A DNA stretch of 64,000 bases, from positions 496,001 through 560,000 of the forward strand of contig NZ_JAJFEQ010000002.1 in NCBI RefSeq assembly GCF_020707265.1, read 5' to 3'. The notes under the pieces are model-generated. The model was not told the DNA's origin, ran no database searches, and saw only the letters and a list, made by a program, of their open reading frames with translations. The DNA comes from Massilia sp. IC2-477. Lineage in GTDB: Bacteria > Pseudomonadota > Gammaproteobacteria > Burkholderiales > Burkholderiaceae_D. Positions 1 through 8,281 of this stretch are shown in pieces. The position numbers and the translations under genes were made by a program. Within the stretch, counting starts at the first letter, position 1; each line of letters starts with the position of its first letter.

Positions 1-155
1 TCAAGGCCACCCAGGTCCAGGTGGAAACCTACAAGGGAACGGTCCAGCTCAGCGGCTTCGTCGATTCGCCCGACAGCGCCGCGCGTGCAGCCAGGCTGGC
101 CCGCGAGGTGCCCGGGGTGAAGGAAGTGCGCAACAGCATGTCGGTGAAGCAGTGA
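1..155 (+). CDS. BON domain protein, C-terminal fragment
   Basis: Only the last 50 codons are in the window (reading frame starts at base 3, stop TGA at 153-155). The visible part is a typical BON module: a beta strand, a short turn with LSGFVDSPD, then a helix rich in Ala/Arg and the closing strand GVKEVRNSM. BON proteins are usually periplasmic and osmotically induced, and bind phospholipid or other envelope components (family knowledge). The start, signal peptide and any second BON domain lie outside the window, so the parent protein cannot be named. Confidence 0.75.
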   Translation, partial: KATQVQVETYKGTVQLSGFVDSPDSAARAARLAREVPGVKEVRNSMSVKQ

Positions 156-212
156 GGCCGCCCCTGGGGCGCAAGCCCGTGGCGGCCTTGTCCTCGGGCG
201 TTGCCTGGCAGT

Positions 213-980
213 TTATCTCCAGGCGACCCTGCCCATGCCGTTGGCGCTGACATTGCGGGTGACCGGCTTGCCATACACGGTGGCCGAGCCCATGCCGTTC
301 AGGTCGACGTCAGCCGCGCGGGTGGCGTGCACCGTGGCGCCGCCAAGTCCGCTCATGTCCAGGTCGACCGACTCGGCACGCAGGCCCTGGGCTTCCAGGC
401 TGCCGACGCCGGCCAGCCTGGCGCGCAGCAGCTTGCTCTCGCCGTTGACGCTGATGCGGCCGGCACCGCGCAGGTTCAGGTCCACGCGCTCGGCCCTTAC
501 GCCGTTCAGGGCCATGCCGCCGACGCCGCCCAGGCGCGCGTCGATGTTGCGGTAGCTGCTATTCAGCGTGACCGAGCCGGCGCCGTCGAGGGCGACCTGG
601 ATCGACTCGCCCGAGAAGCCGGTGACGGTCGAGGCGCCCACGCCCTGCGAGGTGAATTCAGCCAGGTTGGGCACGGTCAGCTCGGCGCGCAGCTTCTCGT
701 GCACGTCGCCGTTGCGCATGTTGAAGGATTCGGTACCGATTTCCAGCGTGTCGCCGCGCTGGGAGGTGGTGATTTTTTGCACGTAGCGGCGGTCGCCCGA
801 AACCACGAGCGAAGGCGTGTTGCCTTGGCGCACGACCAGGTCGACGATGCCATCGAGCCTGACCTTGGTGACCTTGGCGTCGACGCTGCGGTTTTCGCGA
901 ACGAGCTCATCGGCAAACGATGGGCTGGCAACCAGTGCGAGCGTGGCCGCGACGGCAGCGGTACTCAACAGTTTTTTCAT
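213..980 (-). CDS. DUF2807 (GIN domain) exported beta-helix protein
   Basis: 255 residues beginning with a clear signal peptide (MKKLLSTAAVAATLALVASP, cleavage near Ala-Phe-Ala). The rest is a run of short repeats alternating hydrophobic and Gly/Asn/Asp residues (SVTLNSSYRN, DLNLRGAGRISVNG, DLNGMGSATVYG), as in the DUF2807 'putative auto-transporter adhesin head' fold, a right-handed beta helix. The molecular role of this family is unknown. Location is probably periplasm or cell surface. The ATG at 980 is preceded by GGAGA at a good distance. That Shine-Dalgarno sequence lies inside one arm of an inverted repeat (988-1040). The gene stands alone between the BON fragment and the convergently reading end of the next region. 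Confidence 0.8.
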   Translation of the reverse strand: MKKLLSTAAVAATLALVASPSFADELVRENRSVDAKVTKVRLDGIVDLVVRQGNTPSLVVSGDRRYVQKITTSQRGDTLEIGTESFNMRNGDVHEKLRAELTVPNLAEFTSQGVGASTVTGFSGESIQVALDGAGSVTLNSSYRNIDARLGGVGGMALNGVRAERVDLNLRGAGRISVNGESKLLRARLAGVGSLEAQGLRAESVDLDMSGLGGATVHATRAADVDLNGMGSATVYGKPVTRNVSANGMGRVAWR

Positions 981-987
981 GCTTGTT

Positions 988-1040
988 CTCCGGTAGGTGG
1001 CGATGGAACCACTATAGAGAAGAGCCGCTACCTACCGGAG
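988..1040 (-). promoter_or_regulatory. Inverted repeat that could hide the ribosome binding site of the DUF2807 gene
   Basis: Bases 988-1002 and 1026-1040 are complementary at 14 of 15 positions, with a 23-base spacer. Read as minus-strand RNA, the 3' arm ends in CCGGAG, which is the Shine-Dalgarno region of the gene starting at 980. A hairpin would therefore cover the ribosome binding site. A TATAGT sequence at 1016-1011 lies in the spacer and could be a -10 box. If so, transcription would start inside the repeat, and the dyad would act as a DNA site rather than an RNA switch. The sequence cannot decide between the two. Confidence 0.5.
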
Positions 1041-1081
1041 GCGATTGCGATGAACTGCGCAAACCGCGCTCTGGACTGCAG

Positions 1082-1106
1082 AAAAGCCCGACTGGCGGAG
1101 CCGGGC
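1082..1106 (-). terminator. Intrinsic terminator after the GH16 gene
   Basis: On the minus strand an 8-base-pair stem (GCCCGGCT with AGTCGGGC, one G-T pair, loop CCGCC) is followed by CTTTTC. It lies about 26 bases beyond the stop codon of the GH16 gene and ends the deacetylase-GH16 unit. Confidence 0.6.
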
Positions 1107-1131
1107 CCGCGCGGGTCTCGCCCTTGCCGCA

Positions 1132-1968
1132 CTAGCCTGCAGACGGTGCGCGCTTGTACACGCGTACATAGTCCACCAGCATCTGCTGGGGCAGGACCGT
1201 CGTGCTGTCCGGATTGCCGGGCCACAAACCGCCGACGGCCAGGTTCAGCAGCACGAAGAAGGGATGCTCGAACACCCAGTCGCCCTTCACCATGTCCGGG
1301 CGTGCCGTGTGGAACAGGATGCCGTCGCGGTACCAGCGGATTTCGCCGCGCTCCCATTCCACCGCGAACACGTGGAAGTCGTCGGCAAAGATGCCGCTCG
1401 TCAAAGAGGTCGACTTGCTGAAGGCTTTGTCGCCCGAATAACCGGGTCCGTGCAGGGTGCCATACAGATTGCTCGGCTCCTTGCCGATGATTTCCATGAT
1501 GTCGATCTCGCCGCTGCGCGGCCAGCCGACCTGCCCGATGTCCGCCCCCAGCATCCAGAACGCCGGCCAGATGCCCTGGCCCTTCGGCACCTTGATGCGC
1601 GCCTCGAAGCGCCCATGCATCTGCTCCATCAGGCCGGCCGTCTTGAGGCGTGCCGAAGTGTAGTCGCGCTCGCCATAGCGCTCGCGGCGTGCTTCGATGA
1701 CCAGCATCCCGCCGGACACGCGCACGTTTTCCGGCCGGCCGGTGTAGAACTGCAGCTCCTGGTTGCCCCAGCCATTGCCGCCGGTTTCGGCGACCCATTT
1801 GCTGCGGTCGAGTTCCGTGCCCTCGAATTCGTCGCTCCAGGCCAGGGTCCAGCCGGCAGGAGTGCCGGCGGCGGTGGGTGTGGAGGCAGGGGAGGTGGCA
1901 CAGCCGGCCAGCGCCAGCAGCGACAGGATCGGAGCCAGCAGGGCCGGCAGGAAGCGGATCGGTTTCAT
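1132..1968 (-). CDS. Glycoside hydrolase family 16 lipoprotein (endo-beta-glucanase/laminarinase type)
   Basis: 278 residues. Family 16 enzymes cut beta-1,3 or mixed beta-1,3/1,4 glucans, or related galactans. The catalytic signature GEIDIMEIIG is intact (nucleophile and acid/base Glu at about residues 154 and 159), and aromatic glucan-cleft segments such as GIWPAFWML precede it. The N-terminus is a lipoprotein signal with lipobox LALAGC (Cys about residue 23), so the enzyme is probably anchored in the outer membrane. The ATG at 1968 is chosen because AAGGAGA lies just upstream; a GTG six codons earlier lacks one. It begins 14 bases after the deacetylase stop codon, so both are probably one transcript under the operator at 2931. 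Exact substrate is inferred from neighbours, not shown. Confidence 0.88.
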   Translation of the reverse strand: MKPIRFLPALLAPILSLLALAGCATSPASTPTAAGTPAGWTLAWSDEFEGTELDRSKWVAETGGNGWGNQELQFYTGRPENVRVSGGMLVIEARRERYGERDYTSARLKTAGLMEQMHGRFEARIKVPKGQGIWPAFWMLGADIGQVGWPRSGEIDIMEIIGKEPSNLYGTLHGPGYSGDKAFSKSTSLTSGIFADDFHVFAVEWERGEIRWYRDGILFHTARPDMVKGDWVFEHPFFVLLNLAVGGLWPGNPDSTTVLPQQMLVDYVRVYKRAPSAG

Positions 1969-1982
1969 GGGTCTCCTTGTGG

Positions 1983-2906
1983 TCACGGCGTCGCGGGTTT
2001 ACCCGCCTGCTGCCGCCGGACGTGTTTCATGATGGTGATGAAGCTGTCGGTCCAGACCAGCCGGCGGTTCGCCGCCAGGAAGCGCAGCAATTCCTCGTGG
2101 GCCTGGGCGGACACGCTGAGGTAGTCGCCGCCGATGCCGTGAAAGGTGAAGTTGACCATGGTCCCGCGTTCGATCGCCCGCTTGACGATGGCGATCAGTT
2201 CCGCGCCACTGGTGCCGCTGGGCGCCGCCACCGGCACCGCGAGCGGATCGAGGCTGTGCATCGCATCGATGACGCCGTTGCCGCCGGTGACCTTGATGGC
2301 GACAAACGCGTCGCGCACCGCGCCCAGGTAGTCGCCTCCAGCGGCCACGGTGTCGCCGCAGGGCACCGTGTAGGTACGCTCCTGGCGGCCGTCGAGCGCC
2401 GCCAGCATGGTGTTGGCCAGCAGGACCTGGTCGCGCATCTGTTCCACGCTGGTGGTGTCGAGGTTGCGGTGCGCCGCCACCCAGTCGCGTCCGGCCTCCT
2501 TGCGCGAGCACTGGTGGAACAGGCTGTGGTTGCCGAGCTCGTGCCCGCGCCGGGCCGCCGCACGCCAGTCTTCCATGCGCCGCGCCACCGATGGACTCGA
2601 CAGCTGCAGGTAGAAGCTGCCCCGCAGGCCGTGCCGGTCGAGGGCAGGGATGGCATGGTCGAGCTGCGAATCGAGGGCGTCGTCGTAGGCCAGGCTGACC
2701 GCGGCGCGCGCACCCTGGGGCCAGGCGAAGGCCGGCGCCGGCGCGGACGCTGACTCCGCAGCGCCGGCCGCAGCCGCGCCAGGGGGCAGGGCCGCATGCA
2801 GTCCAAGGGCCAGCGCGAGCGCCAGCCAGCCTCGTCTCCCGACACGCGCGCCGCGTGCCCGCACCCCGCCGTGGTCCTTCGGACCTGCCTCTTTCGCCCG
2901 CGCCAT
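1983..2906 (-). CDS. Polysaccharide deacetylase (NodB/CE4-like), exported
   Basis: About 307 residues from the chosen ATG at 2906, preceded by a G-rich stretch that can serve as ribosome binding site. The frame stays open 54 codons further upstream, but those codons cover the promoter and operator and are low-complexity. An Arg-rich start and an Ala/Leu stretch (WLALALALGLHAAL) form a signal peptide. CE4 motifs are visible: YDDA at about 74-77 (catalytic Asp and metal Asp) and the metal-binding HSLFH at about 127-131. The family removes N- or O-acetyl groups from polysaccharides. The substrate here is unknown; proximity to GH16 suggests acetylated glucan or hemicellulose. It is first gene of a two-gene unit controlled by a LacI-type palindrome. 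Confidence 0.82.
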   Translation of the reverse strand: MARAKEAGPKDHGGVRARGARVGRRGWLALALALGLHAALPPGAAAAGAAESASAPAPAFAWPQGARAAVSLAYDDALDSQLDHAIPALDRHGLRGSFYLQLSSPSVARRMEDWRAAARRGHELGNHSLFHQCSRKEAGRDWVAAHRNLDTTSVEQMRDQVLLANTMLAALDGRQERTYTVPCGDTVAAGGDYLGAVRDAFVAIKVTGGNGVIDAMHSLDPLAVPVAAPSGTSGAELIAIVKRAIERGTMVNFTFHGIGGDYLSVSAQAHEELLRFLAANRRLVWTDSFITIMKHVRRQQAGKPATP

Positions 2907-2930
2907 CCGCCCCCCTTTTGCCCCGCAATT

Positions 2931-2944
2931 TGGAAACGTTACCA
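2931..2944. promoter_or_regulatory. LacI-family operator, deacetylase-GH16 unit
   Basis: TGGAAACGTTACCA has the CG-centred half-sites typical of LacI/GalR operators. It starts 13 bases after the -10 box of the minus-strand promoter at 2958-2987, a position that would block transcription. It is identical to the site at 24808-24821 in front of the ABC importer. Confidence 0.75.
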
Positions 2945-2957
2945 GAATGTCAACCCG

Positions 2958-2987
2958 ACTATAGCACCCGGAATTTTTGAGTGTCAA
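2958..2987 (-). promoter_or_regulatory. Sigma-70 promoter for deacetylase-GH16
   Basis: Minus strand: -35 TTGACA (2987-2982), 18-base spacer, -10 TATAGT (2963-2958) with an upstream TG (extended -10). The block around the -10 (CCCGACTATAGCACC on the plus strand) recurs exactly at the ABC importer promoter, with the same 8-base gap to its operator flank. Confidence 0.7.
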
Positions 2988-3097
2988 TCGCGTTCCGGTC
3001 TGCTCTGCAGGCGCGGTAACTGCCGGTTTCTCCTCTGGCACACCGGAGGTGTTGCAAATTCGCCGCATTTCGATTCATACCTGTATGGAATATTCCG

Positions 3098-3126
3098 TTG
3101 ACAATTTTTTTTGCTAACCCTAATAT
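3098..3126 (+). promoter_or_regulatory. Strong sigma-70 promoter for the TonB receptor
   Basis: -35 TTGACA (3098-3103), 17-base spacer, -10 TAATAT (3121-3126), close to consensus. The predicted start near 3133 leaves a leader of about 370 bases before the receptor ATG at 3506. Confidence 0.75.
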
Positions 3127-3140
3127 TCAGACAACTGACG

Positions 3141-3154
3141 TGGAAACGTTTCCA
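3141..3154. promoter_or_regulatory. LacI-family operator of the TonB receptor
   Basis: TGGAAACGTTTCCA, a perfect 14-base palindrome, starts 14 bases after the -10 box. The geometry matches the operators at 2931 and 24808, so binding should repress receptor transcription when inducing sugar is absent. Confidence 0.78.
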
Positions 3155-3505
3155 TGTTCGGATGAATTGCTTGAAAACGAAGCATCGCAAGATGCGAGCC
3201 TGAGCGATTACAGATGAACGAGCGCGACGCGCAAGCTTTTACCCGCACCCTGGCAGCGAGGACATCGGCACCGGCCGCATGTCCTCGCTGCGTCGCCTGC
3301 GGCCGGGCTGCGTCGCGCACTGGCCGGCGCCGGCCGGCTCCGCGGCGGGGAGGTGCGCAGGCGCATTGAGGCAGCGGGAGCAGCGAAAACAGCAGCAAAC
3401 GACAGCAGCAGCGCCGGCAGCGTGCAGCCTGGGTTCAGCCGGCACAGGTAGTGGAGACACCGTTGGATTGGGTGACGGTCATATTTAAAAAAACAGGAGA
3501 GCACC
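3155..3505 (+). other. Long structured 5' leader of the TonB receptor mRNA
   Basis: About 350 bases without a convincing gene. It contains a perfect 12-base-pair inverted repeat (GCAGCGAGGACA at 3253-3264, TGTCCTCGCTGC at 3280-3291, 15-base loop) and a 14-base palindrome GGCCGGCGCCGGCC at 3322-3335. Neither is followed by a T-run, so they are not simple terminators. A 51-codon frame (3214-3369) has no ribosome binding site. AGGAG just before 3506 serves the receptor. Confidence 0.55.
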
Positions 3506-6500
3506 ATGTATTACCCCAAGGCTAAACAGACATTGATGAGCCTGGCAGTAGCCAGCGCATGCGCGGCGTTCATGCCAGCCCACGCCCAGGAAGTTGCTTC
3601 GACCCCGGGCGCCGCGGCGACCACCGACCAGGCCGCACAGGAAGCGACCAGCCCATCCTCGCCGGTTCAGACCGTCGTCGTGAGCGGTCTGCGCGCCAGC
3701 CTGGAATCGTCGATGAACCTCAAGCGCAACGCGCAGGGCTTTGTTGACGGCATCGTCGCCGAAGACATCGGCAAGTTCCCGGATACCAACCTGGCCGAAT
3801 CGCTGCAGCGCATCAGCGGCGTCTCGATCGACCGCAGCATCGGCGAAGGCTCGAAAGTCACCGTGCGCGGCGTCGGCCCCGACTTCAACCTGGTGCTGCT
3901 GAACGGCCGCCAGATGCCGACCTCGAGCCTGAACGACCGTCCGGGCCGCGCCTACGACTTCGCCAATATCGCGTCCGAAGGCATCTCCCAGCTGCAGGTC
4001 TACAAGTCGGCGCGCGCCGAAACCCCGACCGGCGGCATCGGCGCCACCATCAACGTGATCACCGCGCGTCCGCTGTCGCGTCCGGGCCTGCAGGCCACCG
4101 TCGGCATCAAGGGCGTGCACGATGCATCGGCCGAGAACCTGCCGGGCGACGTCTCGCGCGGCGGCAAGATCACCCCGGAACTGTCCGGCCTCTACAGCAA
4201 CACCTCGGCCGACGGCCGCTTCGGTATCGCCCTGTCGGCCAGCTACCAGGAACGCAACCTGGGCTACAACGTGGCCTCGGTCGGCAACGGCTGGAAGGGT
4301 CCGTTCCGCGGCGACGAGAACAACTGGGGCACCATCCCGCAGCCGGGCACCCCGGGTTCGGAAAACATCACCAACCGTCCGAAGCCGGGTGATATTTACC
4401 AGGTGCCGCAGAACATGAACTACGCCATGAACGGCATCCAGCGCCAGCGCACCAATGGCCAGCTGACCCTGCAGTACGCGCCGAGCAAGGCCCTGACCAC
4501 GACCCTCGACTACACCTATTCGGAAAACAAGATCCAGACCCGCCGCCAGGACCTGTCAGCCTGGTTCAACTTCGGCCCGTCGTCGAGCACCTGGACCAAC
4601 GGCCCGGTCGCCGCGCCGCTGGTGTACACCGAGATCATTAACCCGGCCAACAGCGACATCGCGATGGGCGGCGCCGACTTCGCCACCAAGACCGAGAACA
4701 ACTCGCTCGGCTTCAATGCGGCATGGCGCGTCAACAGCGACATCCGCCTCGAGCTCGACGCGCACCACTCGACCGCCGAATCGCTGCCGGACAGCCCGTT
4801 CGGCTCGTCCAACACCCTGGGCACCGCCAGCTTCAGCCGCGGCACCACCAGCGTCGATTTCTCGAAAGACCTTCCGGTGCTGAGCATCCAGGGCGCCGAC
4901 TTCCAGCGCGCCCCGCAGCAGGTGACCGGTTCGGTGTTCGAGAACGGCTACGTCAAGAGCGAAATCAACCAGGTGCAGACCCACGGCAGCTGGAAGATGC
5001 TGGAAGCATCCGAGCTGAAGTTCGGCCTGGCCACGACCGACGTCAAGAACCGCTCGGCATTCTCGGTGCAGCAGCGCGACGACACCTGGGGCGGCGCGAC
5101 CAAGGCGTCGGACTACCCGGCCAGCATGTTCCACCAGGAGAGCCTGCGCCAGTACTTCGACAACATCGACGGCCACGAGAATCCGAACCTGTTCAACACC
5201 TTCTACACCTTCGACTTCGCCGCGCTGCGCGCGCTGGCCGCCAACGTGACCGGCAAGCCGGAGCTGTACATGCCGCGCAAGGACTACACCACCGACCAGC
5301 GCACCCGCGAAAAGTCGAAGAGCCTGTACCTGCAGTTCAACACCGACTGGGATTTTGCGATGCCGGTGCACACCTCGATCGGCGTGCGCTACGAAAAGAC
5401 CGACGTCACCTCGACCGCGCTGGTGCCGATCGCCACCTCCTATACCTGGCTGTCGCAGAACGAGTTCGCGGTGGGCTTCGGCGCACCGTCCTTCACCACG
5501 CTCACCGGCAAGTACAGCCACGTGCTGCCGAGCTTCGACGTCGACGTCGACCTGCGTTCCGACATGAAGGCCCGCTTCAGCTATGGCGAAACCATCGGCC
5601 GCGCGCGCTATGACATGCTGACCGGCGGCCAGGTGCTCGAGACCCAGGGCCGTATCGAGGGCGGCCGCGGCAGCCAGGGCAACCCGGGCCTGCTGCCGGT
5701 CGAGTCGAAGAACTTCGACCTGGCCTGGGAGTGGTATTACAACAAGCAGAGCTTCGTCTCGATCGGCCACTTCCGCAAGAACCTGGAGAACTACGCCGGC
5801 CAGTCGCAGATCATCGCCCAGCCCTTCGGCCTGCGCACGCCGGTGGGCGGCGCCTACTGGAATGCCGCGATCGGCGCCGGTTGCGCCAGTACGGATACGA
5901 CCTGCATCCGCAACTACATCTTCCGTAACTTCGCCGGCCGTCCGGGCGTGACCGTCGGCCCGAACGACGTCAACGGCAACGCCACCGGTTCCATCGCCGG
6001 CCAGCCGAACGATCCGATCGCCAACTTCCAGATCACGAGCTACTCGAACCAGAAGGAAGCACGCGTGCGCGGCCTCGAGTTCAACGTGCAGCACATGTTC
6101 GGCAACTCGGGCTTCGGCTTCCAGGCCAACTACACCAAGGTGGATTCCGGCCTGCAGTACGACAATGCCAGCGCCGCCGAGCAGTTTGCGATGGTGGGCC
6201 TGAGCGACTCGGCCAACCTGGTGGGTATCTTCGAGAACGAGAAGTGGAATGTGCGCGCGGCCTACAACTGGCGTGACAAGTTCCTGTCCGCGACCCGCGA
6301 CGGCGCCGGCCCGAACCCGCAGTATGTCGAAGCCTACGGCCAGCTTGACCTGAGCATCGGCTACAACATCAACAAGAACCTGAGCATCCAGTTCGAAGGC
6401 ATCAACCTGACGGACGAGATCCGCCGCCTGCACGGCCGTAACGAGCGCCAGGCCCTGTACGTGGAGCAGTCCGGTCCGCGCTATATGCTGGCAGCCCGCT

Positions 6501-6511
6501 ACAAGTTCTGA
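3506..6511 (+). CDS. TonB-dependent outer-membrane receptor (Xanthomonas/Caulobacter type)
   Basis: 1001 residues. Signal peptide 1-28 ends in HAQ; a TonB-box-like TVVVSG is at 56-61. The plug domain follows (GKFPDTNLAESLQRISGV, then VTVRGVGP and LLNGRQMP), then a long beta barrel ending in aromatic YKF, the usual C-terminal barrel signature. Receptors of this size, next to halogenase-like and SapC genes, are typical carbohydrate importers in Caulobacter and Xanthomonas. Transport is energised by TonB-ExbBD, which is not in this window. Expression is probably high and sugar-controlled, given the near-consensus promoter and LacI palindrome upstream. The substrate is inferred to be a beta-gluco-oligosaccharide because GH16, GH1 and GH3 genes share the operator type. 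Confidence 0.93.
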   Translation: MYYPKAKQTLMSLAVASACAAFMPAHAQEVASTPGAAATTDQAAQEATSPSSPVQTVVVSGLRASLESSMNLKRNAQGFVDGIVAEDIGKFPDTNLAESLQRISGVSIDRSIGEGSKVTVRGVGPDFNLVLLNGRQMPTSSLNDRPGRAYDFANIASEGISQLQVYKSARAETPTGGIGATINVITARPLSRPGLQATVGIKGVHDASAENLPGDVSRGGKITPELSGLYSNTSADGRFGIALSASYQERNLGYNVASVGNGWKGPFRGDENNWGTIPQPGTPGSENITNRPKPGDIYQVPQNMNYAMNGIQRQRTNGQLTLQYAPSKALTTTLDYTYSENKIQTRRQDLSAWFNFGPSSSTWTNGPVAAPLVYTEIINPANSDIAMGGADFATKTENNSLGFNAAWRVNSDIRLELDAHHSTAESLPDSPFGSSNTLGTASFSRGTTSVDFSKDLPVLSIQGADFQRAPQQVTGSVFENGYVKSEINQVQTHGSWKMLEASELKFGLATTDVKNRSAFSVQQRDDTWGGATKASDYPASMFHQESLRQYFDNIDGHENPNLFNTFYTFDFAALRALAANVTGKPELYMPRKDYTTDQRTREKSKSLYLQFNTDWDFAMPVHTSIGVRYEKTDVTSTALVPIATSYTWLSQNEFAVGFGAPSFTTLTGKYSHVLPSFDVDVDLRSDMKARFSYGETIGRARYDMLTGGQVLETQGRIEGGRGSQGNPGLLPVESKNFDLAWEWYYNKQSFVSIGHFRKNLENYAGQSQIIAQPFGLRTPVGGAYWNAAIGAGCASTDTTCIRNYIFRNFAGRPGVTVGPNDVNGNATGSIAGQPNDPIANFQITSYSNQKEARVRGLEFNVQHMFGNSGFGFQANYTKVDSGLQYDNASAAEQFAMVGLSDSANLVGIFENEKWNVRAAYNWRDKFLSATRDGAGPNPQYVEAYGQLDLSIGYNINKNLSIQFEGINLTDEIRRLHGRNERQALYVEQSGPRYMLAARYKF

Positions 6512-6556
6512 CCGACGCCACCCGCCGGGGTGCAAGCCCTGGCGGACGGCAGAAAA

Positions 6557-6600
6557 GCAGCGGGCCGCGGACTCCGTCACGGCCCGCTGCGGTTTTTTTT
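6557..6600 (+). terminator. Intrinsic terminator after the TonB receptor
   Basis: An 11-base-pair perfect stem (GCAGCGGGCCG with CGGCCCGCTGC) is followed by GG and eight T. It separates the receptor from the downstream halogenase-like gene, which must use its own promoter or read-through. Confidence 0.88.
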
Positions 6601-6638
6601 GGGTTAGACTTGTTGAGTCAGGTTTTTGGAATAGAACG

Positions 6639-8210
6639 GTGAATACCACCATCAGGCATGTCGTGATCGTGGGCGGAGGCTCGGCCGGCTGGCTGAGCGC
6701 CGCCGTCCTTGCGTCGAGCTACCAGCAGGAAGCTCACGGCGGCCTGCGCATTACCCTGGTCGAATCGCCCGACGTGCCGACCATCGGCGTGGGCGAGGGC
6801 ACCTGGCCCACCATGCGCGACACCCTGCGCGCGGCCGGCCTGTCCGAAACCGCCTTCTTCCGCGAATGCGACGCCGCCTTCAAGCAGGGCTCGCGCTTCA
6901 ACGGCTGGGTCACCGGCATGGAAGGCGACTACTACTTCCACCCCTTCGTGCTGCCCCAGGGCTGGGGCGACGCCGACCTGGCAGGACGCTGGCTGGAACG
7001 TCATTCCTCCGTCCCGTTCGCCGATCTCACCACCTACCAGCCGCACCTGTGCGTGCACGGGCGCGCACCGAAGCAGGCGATGACCCCCGAATTCGCGGCG
7101 GTGGCCAACTACGGCTACCACCTCGACGCCGGCAAGTTCGGCCTGTTCCTGAAGAAGCACTGCCTGGAAAACCTCGGCGTGCAATTCGTGCCGGACCACA
7201 TCACCGGCATCCGCTCCCACGAGAATGGCGACATCGCCGCCCTGCAGACCAGGGAACACGGCGAGCTGGCGGGCGACCTGTTCGTGGACTGCAGCGGCAT
7301 GCAGTCGCTCCTGCTCGGCAAGCACTACGGCGTGCCCTTCGTGCCGCAGCGCGGCGTCCTGTTCAACGACCGCGCGCTGGCGGTGCAGGTGCCGTACGCG
7401 AATGAAAACGACCCGATCGCCTCGCAGACCACCTCCACCGCGCAGGGGGCCGGCTGGATCTGGGACATCGGCCTGCCGACCCGGCGCGGCATCGGCCACG
7501 TGTATTCGAGCGCGCACACGAGCGACGAGGACGCGGAGAGTGCGCTGCGCGCCTATATTCGCGCCAGCGGCGGCCCGGACGACATCCCGGCGCCGCGCAA
7601 GCTGTCCTTCGAGCCCGGTTACCGCGAACGCTTCTGGCACCGCAACTGCGTCGCCATCGGACTGTCCGCCGGCTTCATCGAGCCGCTGGAAGCATCCGCC
7701 CTGGCGATGGTCGAACTGTCGGCCGAGATGCTGGCCGACGAGATGCCCGTCACGCGCGAACAGATGGACGTCTGCGCCCGGCGTTTCAACGAGACCTTCA
7801 CTTACCGCTGGGAGCGGGTGATCGACTTCCTCAAGCTGCACTATGTCCTGAGCCGCCGCGAGGGCGCGCAGGACCCGTTCGGCTACTGGCGCGACAACCG
7901 CCGCAGCGAGACCATTCCGGAACGCCTTGCCGGCATGCTGTCGCTGTGGCGCCACCGTCCGCCCTCGCGCTACGACTTCAATCGCATCCAGGAGGTGTTC
8001 CCGGCGGCGAGTTACCAGTATATTTTGTACGGGATGGGCTTTTGCCCCGAACCCGGCCTCGCCCGGCGCCAGCGCGTCGGCGAGGGTGATGGCGAGACGG
8101 CGGACGGATTCTTCCGCCAGGCCGCCGACCTGACGCGCAGGATGCTGCCTGCGCTGCCGGACAACCGCACGCTCATCGCGCACATCGTGCGCCATGGCTT
8201 GCCCAAATAG
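6639..8210 (+). CDS. Tryptophan halogenase-like flavoprotein 1
   Basis: 523 residues, PF04820-type. The N-terminal FAD-binding motif is VIVGGGSAGW. A lysine in AAFKQGSRFNGW (about Lys82) aligns with the catalytic lysine near residue 79 of PrnA/RebH. The diagnostic WxWxIP motif is altered to WIWDIG (about 273-278), and the later EPLE segment reads EPLEAS where the second copy downstream reads EPIEST. The proline loss suggests altered or absent halogenating activity (inference). The start is GTG; only a weak GGA precedes it. Homologues beside TonB receptors occur widely in oligotrophic proteobacteria without natural-product gene clusters, and their true reaction is not established. Gene order with SapC, cupin_8 and a second halogenase suggests one functional cassette. 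Confidence 0.85.
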   Translation: MNTTIRHVVIVGGGSAGWLSAAVLASSYQQEAHGGLRITLVESPDVPTIGVGEGTWPTMRDTLRAAGLSETAFFRECDAAFKQGSRFNGWVTGMEGDYYFHPFVLPQGWGDADLAGRWLERHSSVPFADLTTYQPHLCVHGRAPKQAMTPEFAAVANYGYHLDAGKFGLFLKKHCLENLGVQFVPDHITGIRSHENGDIAALQTREHGELAGDLFVDCSGMQSLLLGKHYGVPFVPQRGVLFNDRALAVQVPYANENDPIASQTTSTAQGAGWIWDIGLPTRRGIGHVYSSAHTSDEDAESALRAYIRASGGPDDIPAPRKLSFEPGYRERFWHRNCVAIGLSAGFIEPLEASALAMVELSAEMLADEMPVTREQMDVCARRFNETFTYRWERVIDFLKLHYVLSRREGAQDPFGYWRDNRRSETIPERLAGMLSLWRHRPPSRYDFNRIQEVFPAASYQYILYGMGFCPEPGLARRQRVGEGDGETADGFFRQAADLTRRMLPALPDNRTLIAHIVRHGLPK

Positions 8211-8281
8211 CAGCACCACAGCAGCACCACGTGAACGCAAGACGCGCACACCATACCAACGAAAACTGAAAGAGACACACG

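Noticed and set aside
1983..3068. Longer deacetylase starting at 3068
   Set aside because: The additional 54 codons would run across the promoter and operator at 2931-2987, and do not look like a signal peptide or conserved protein.
3214..3369. 51-codon leader frame with a Cys cluster upstream of the TonB receptor
   Set aside because: No ribosome binding site, composition follows the GC-rich hairpin region, and no recognisable peptide. Kept only as part of the leader.
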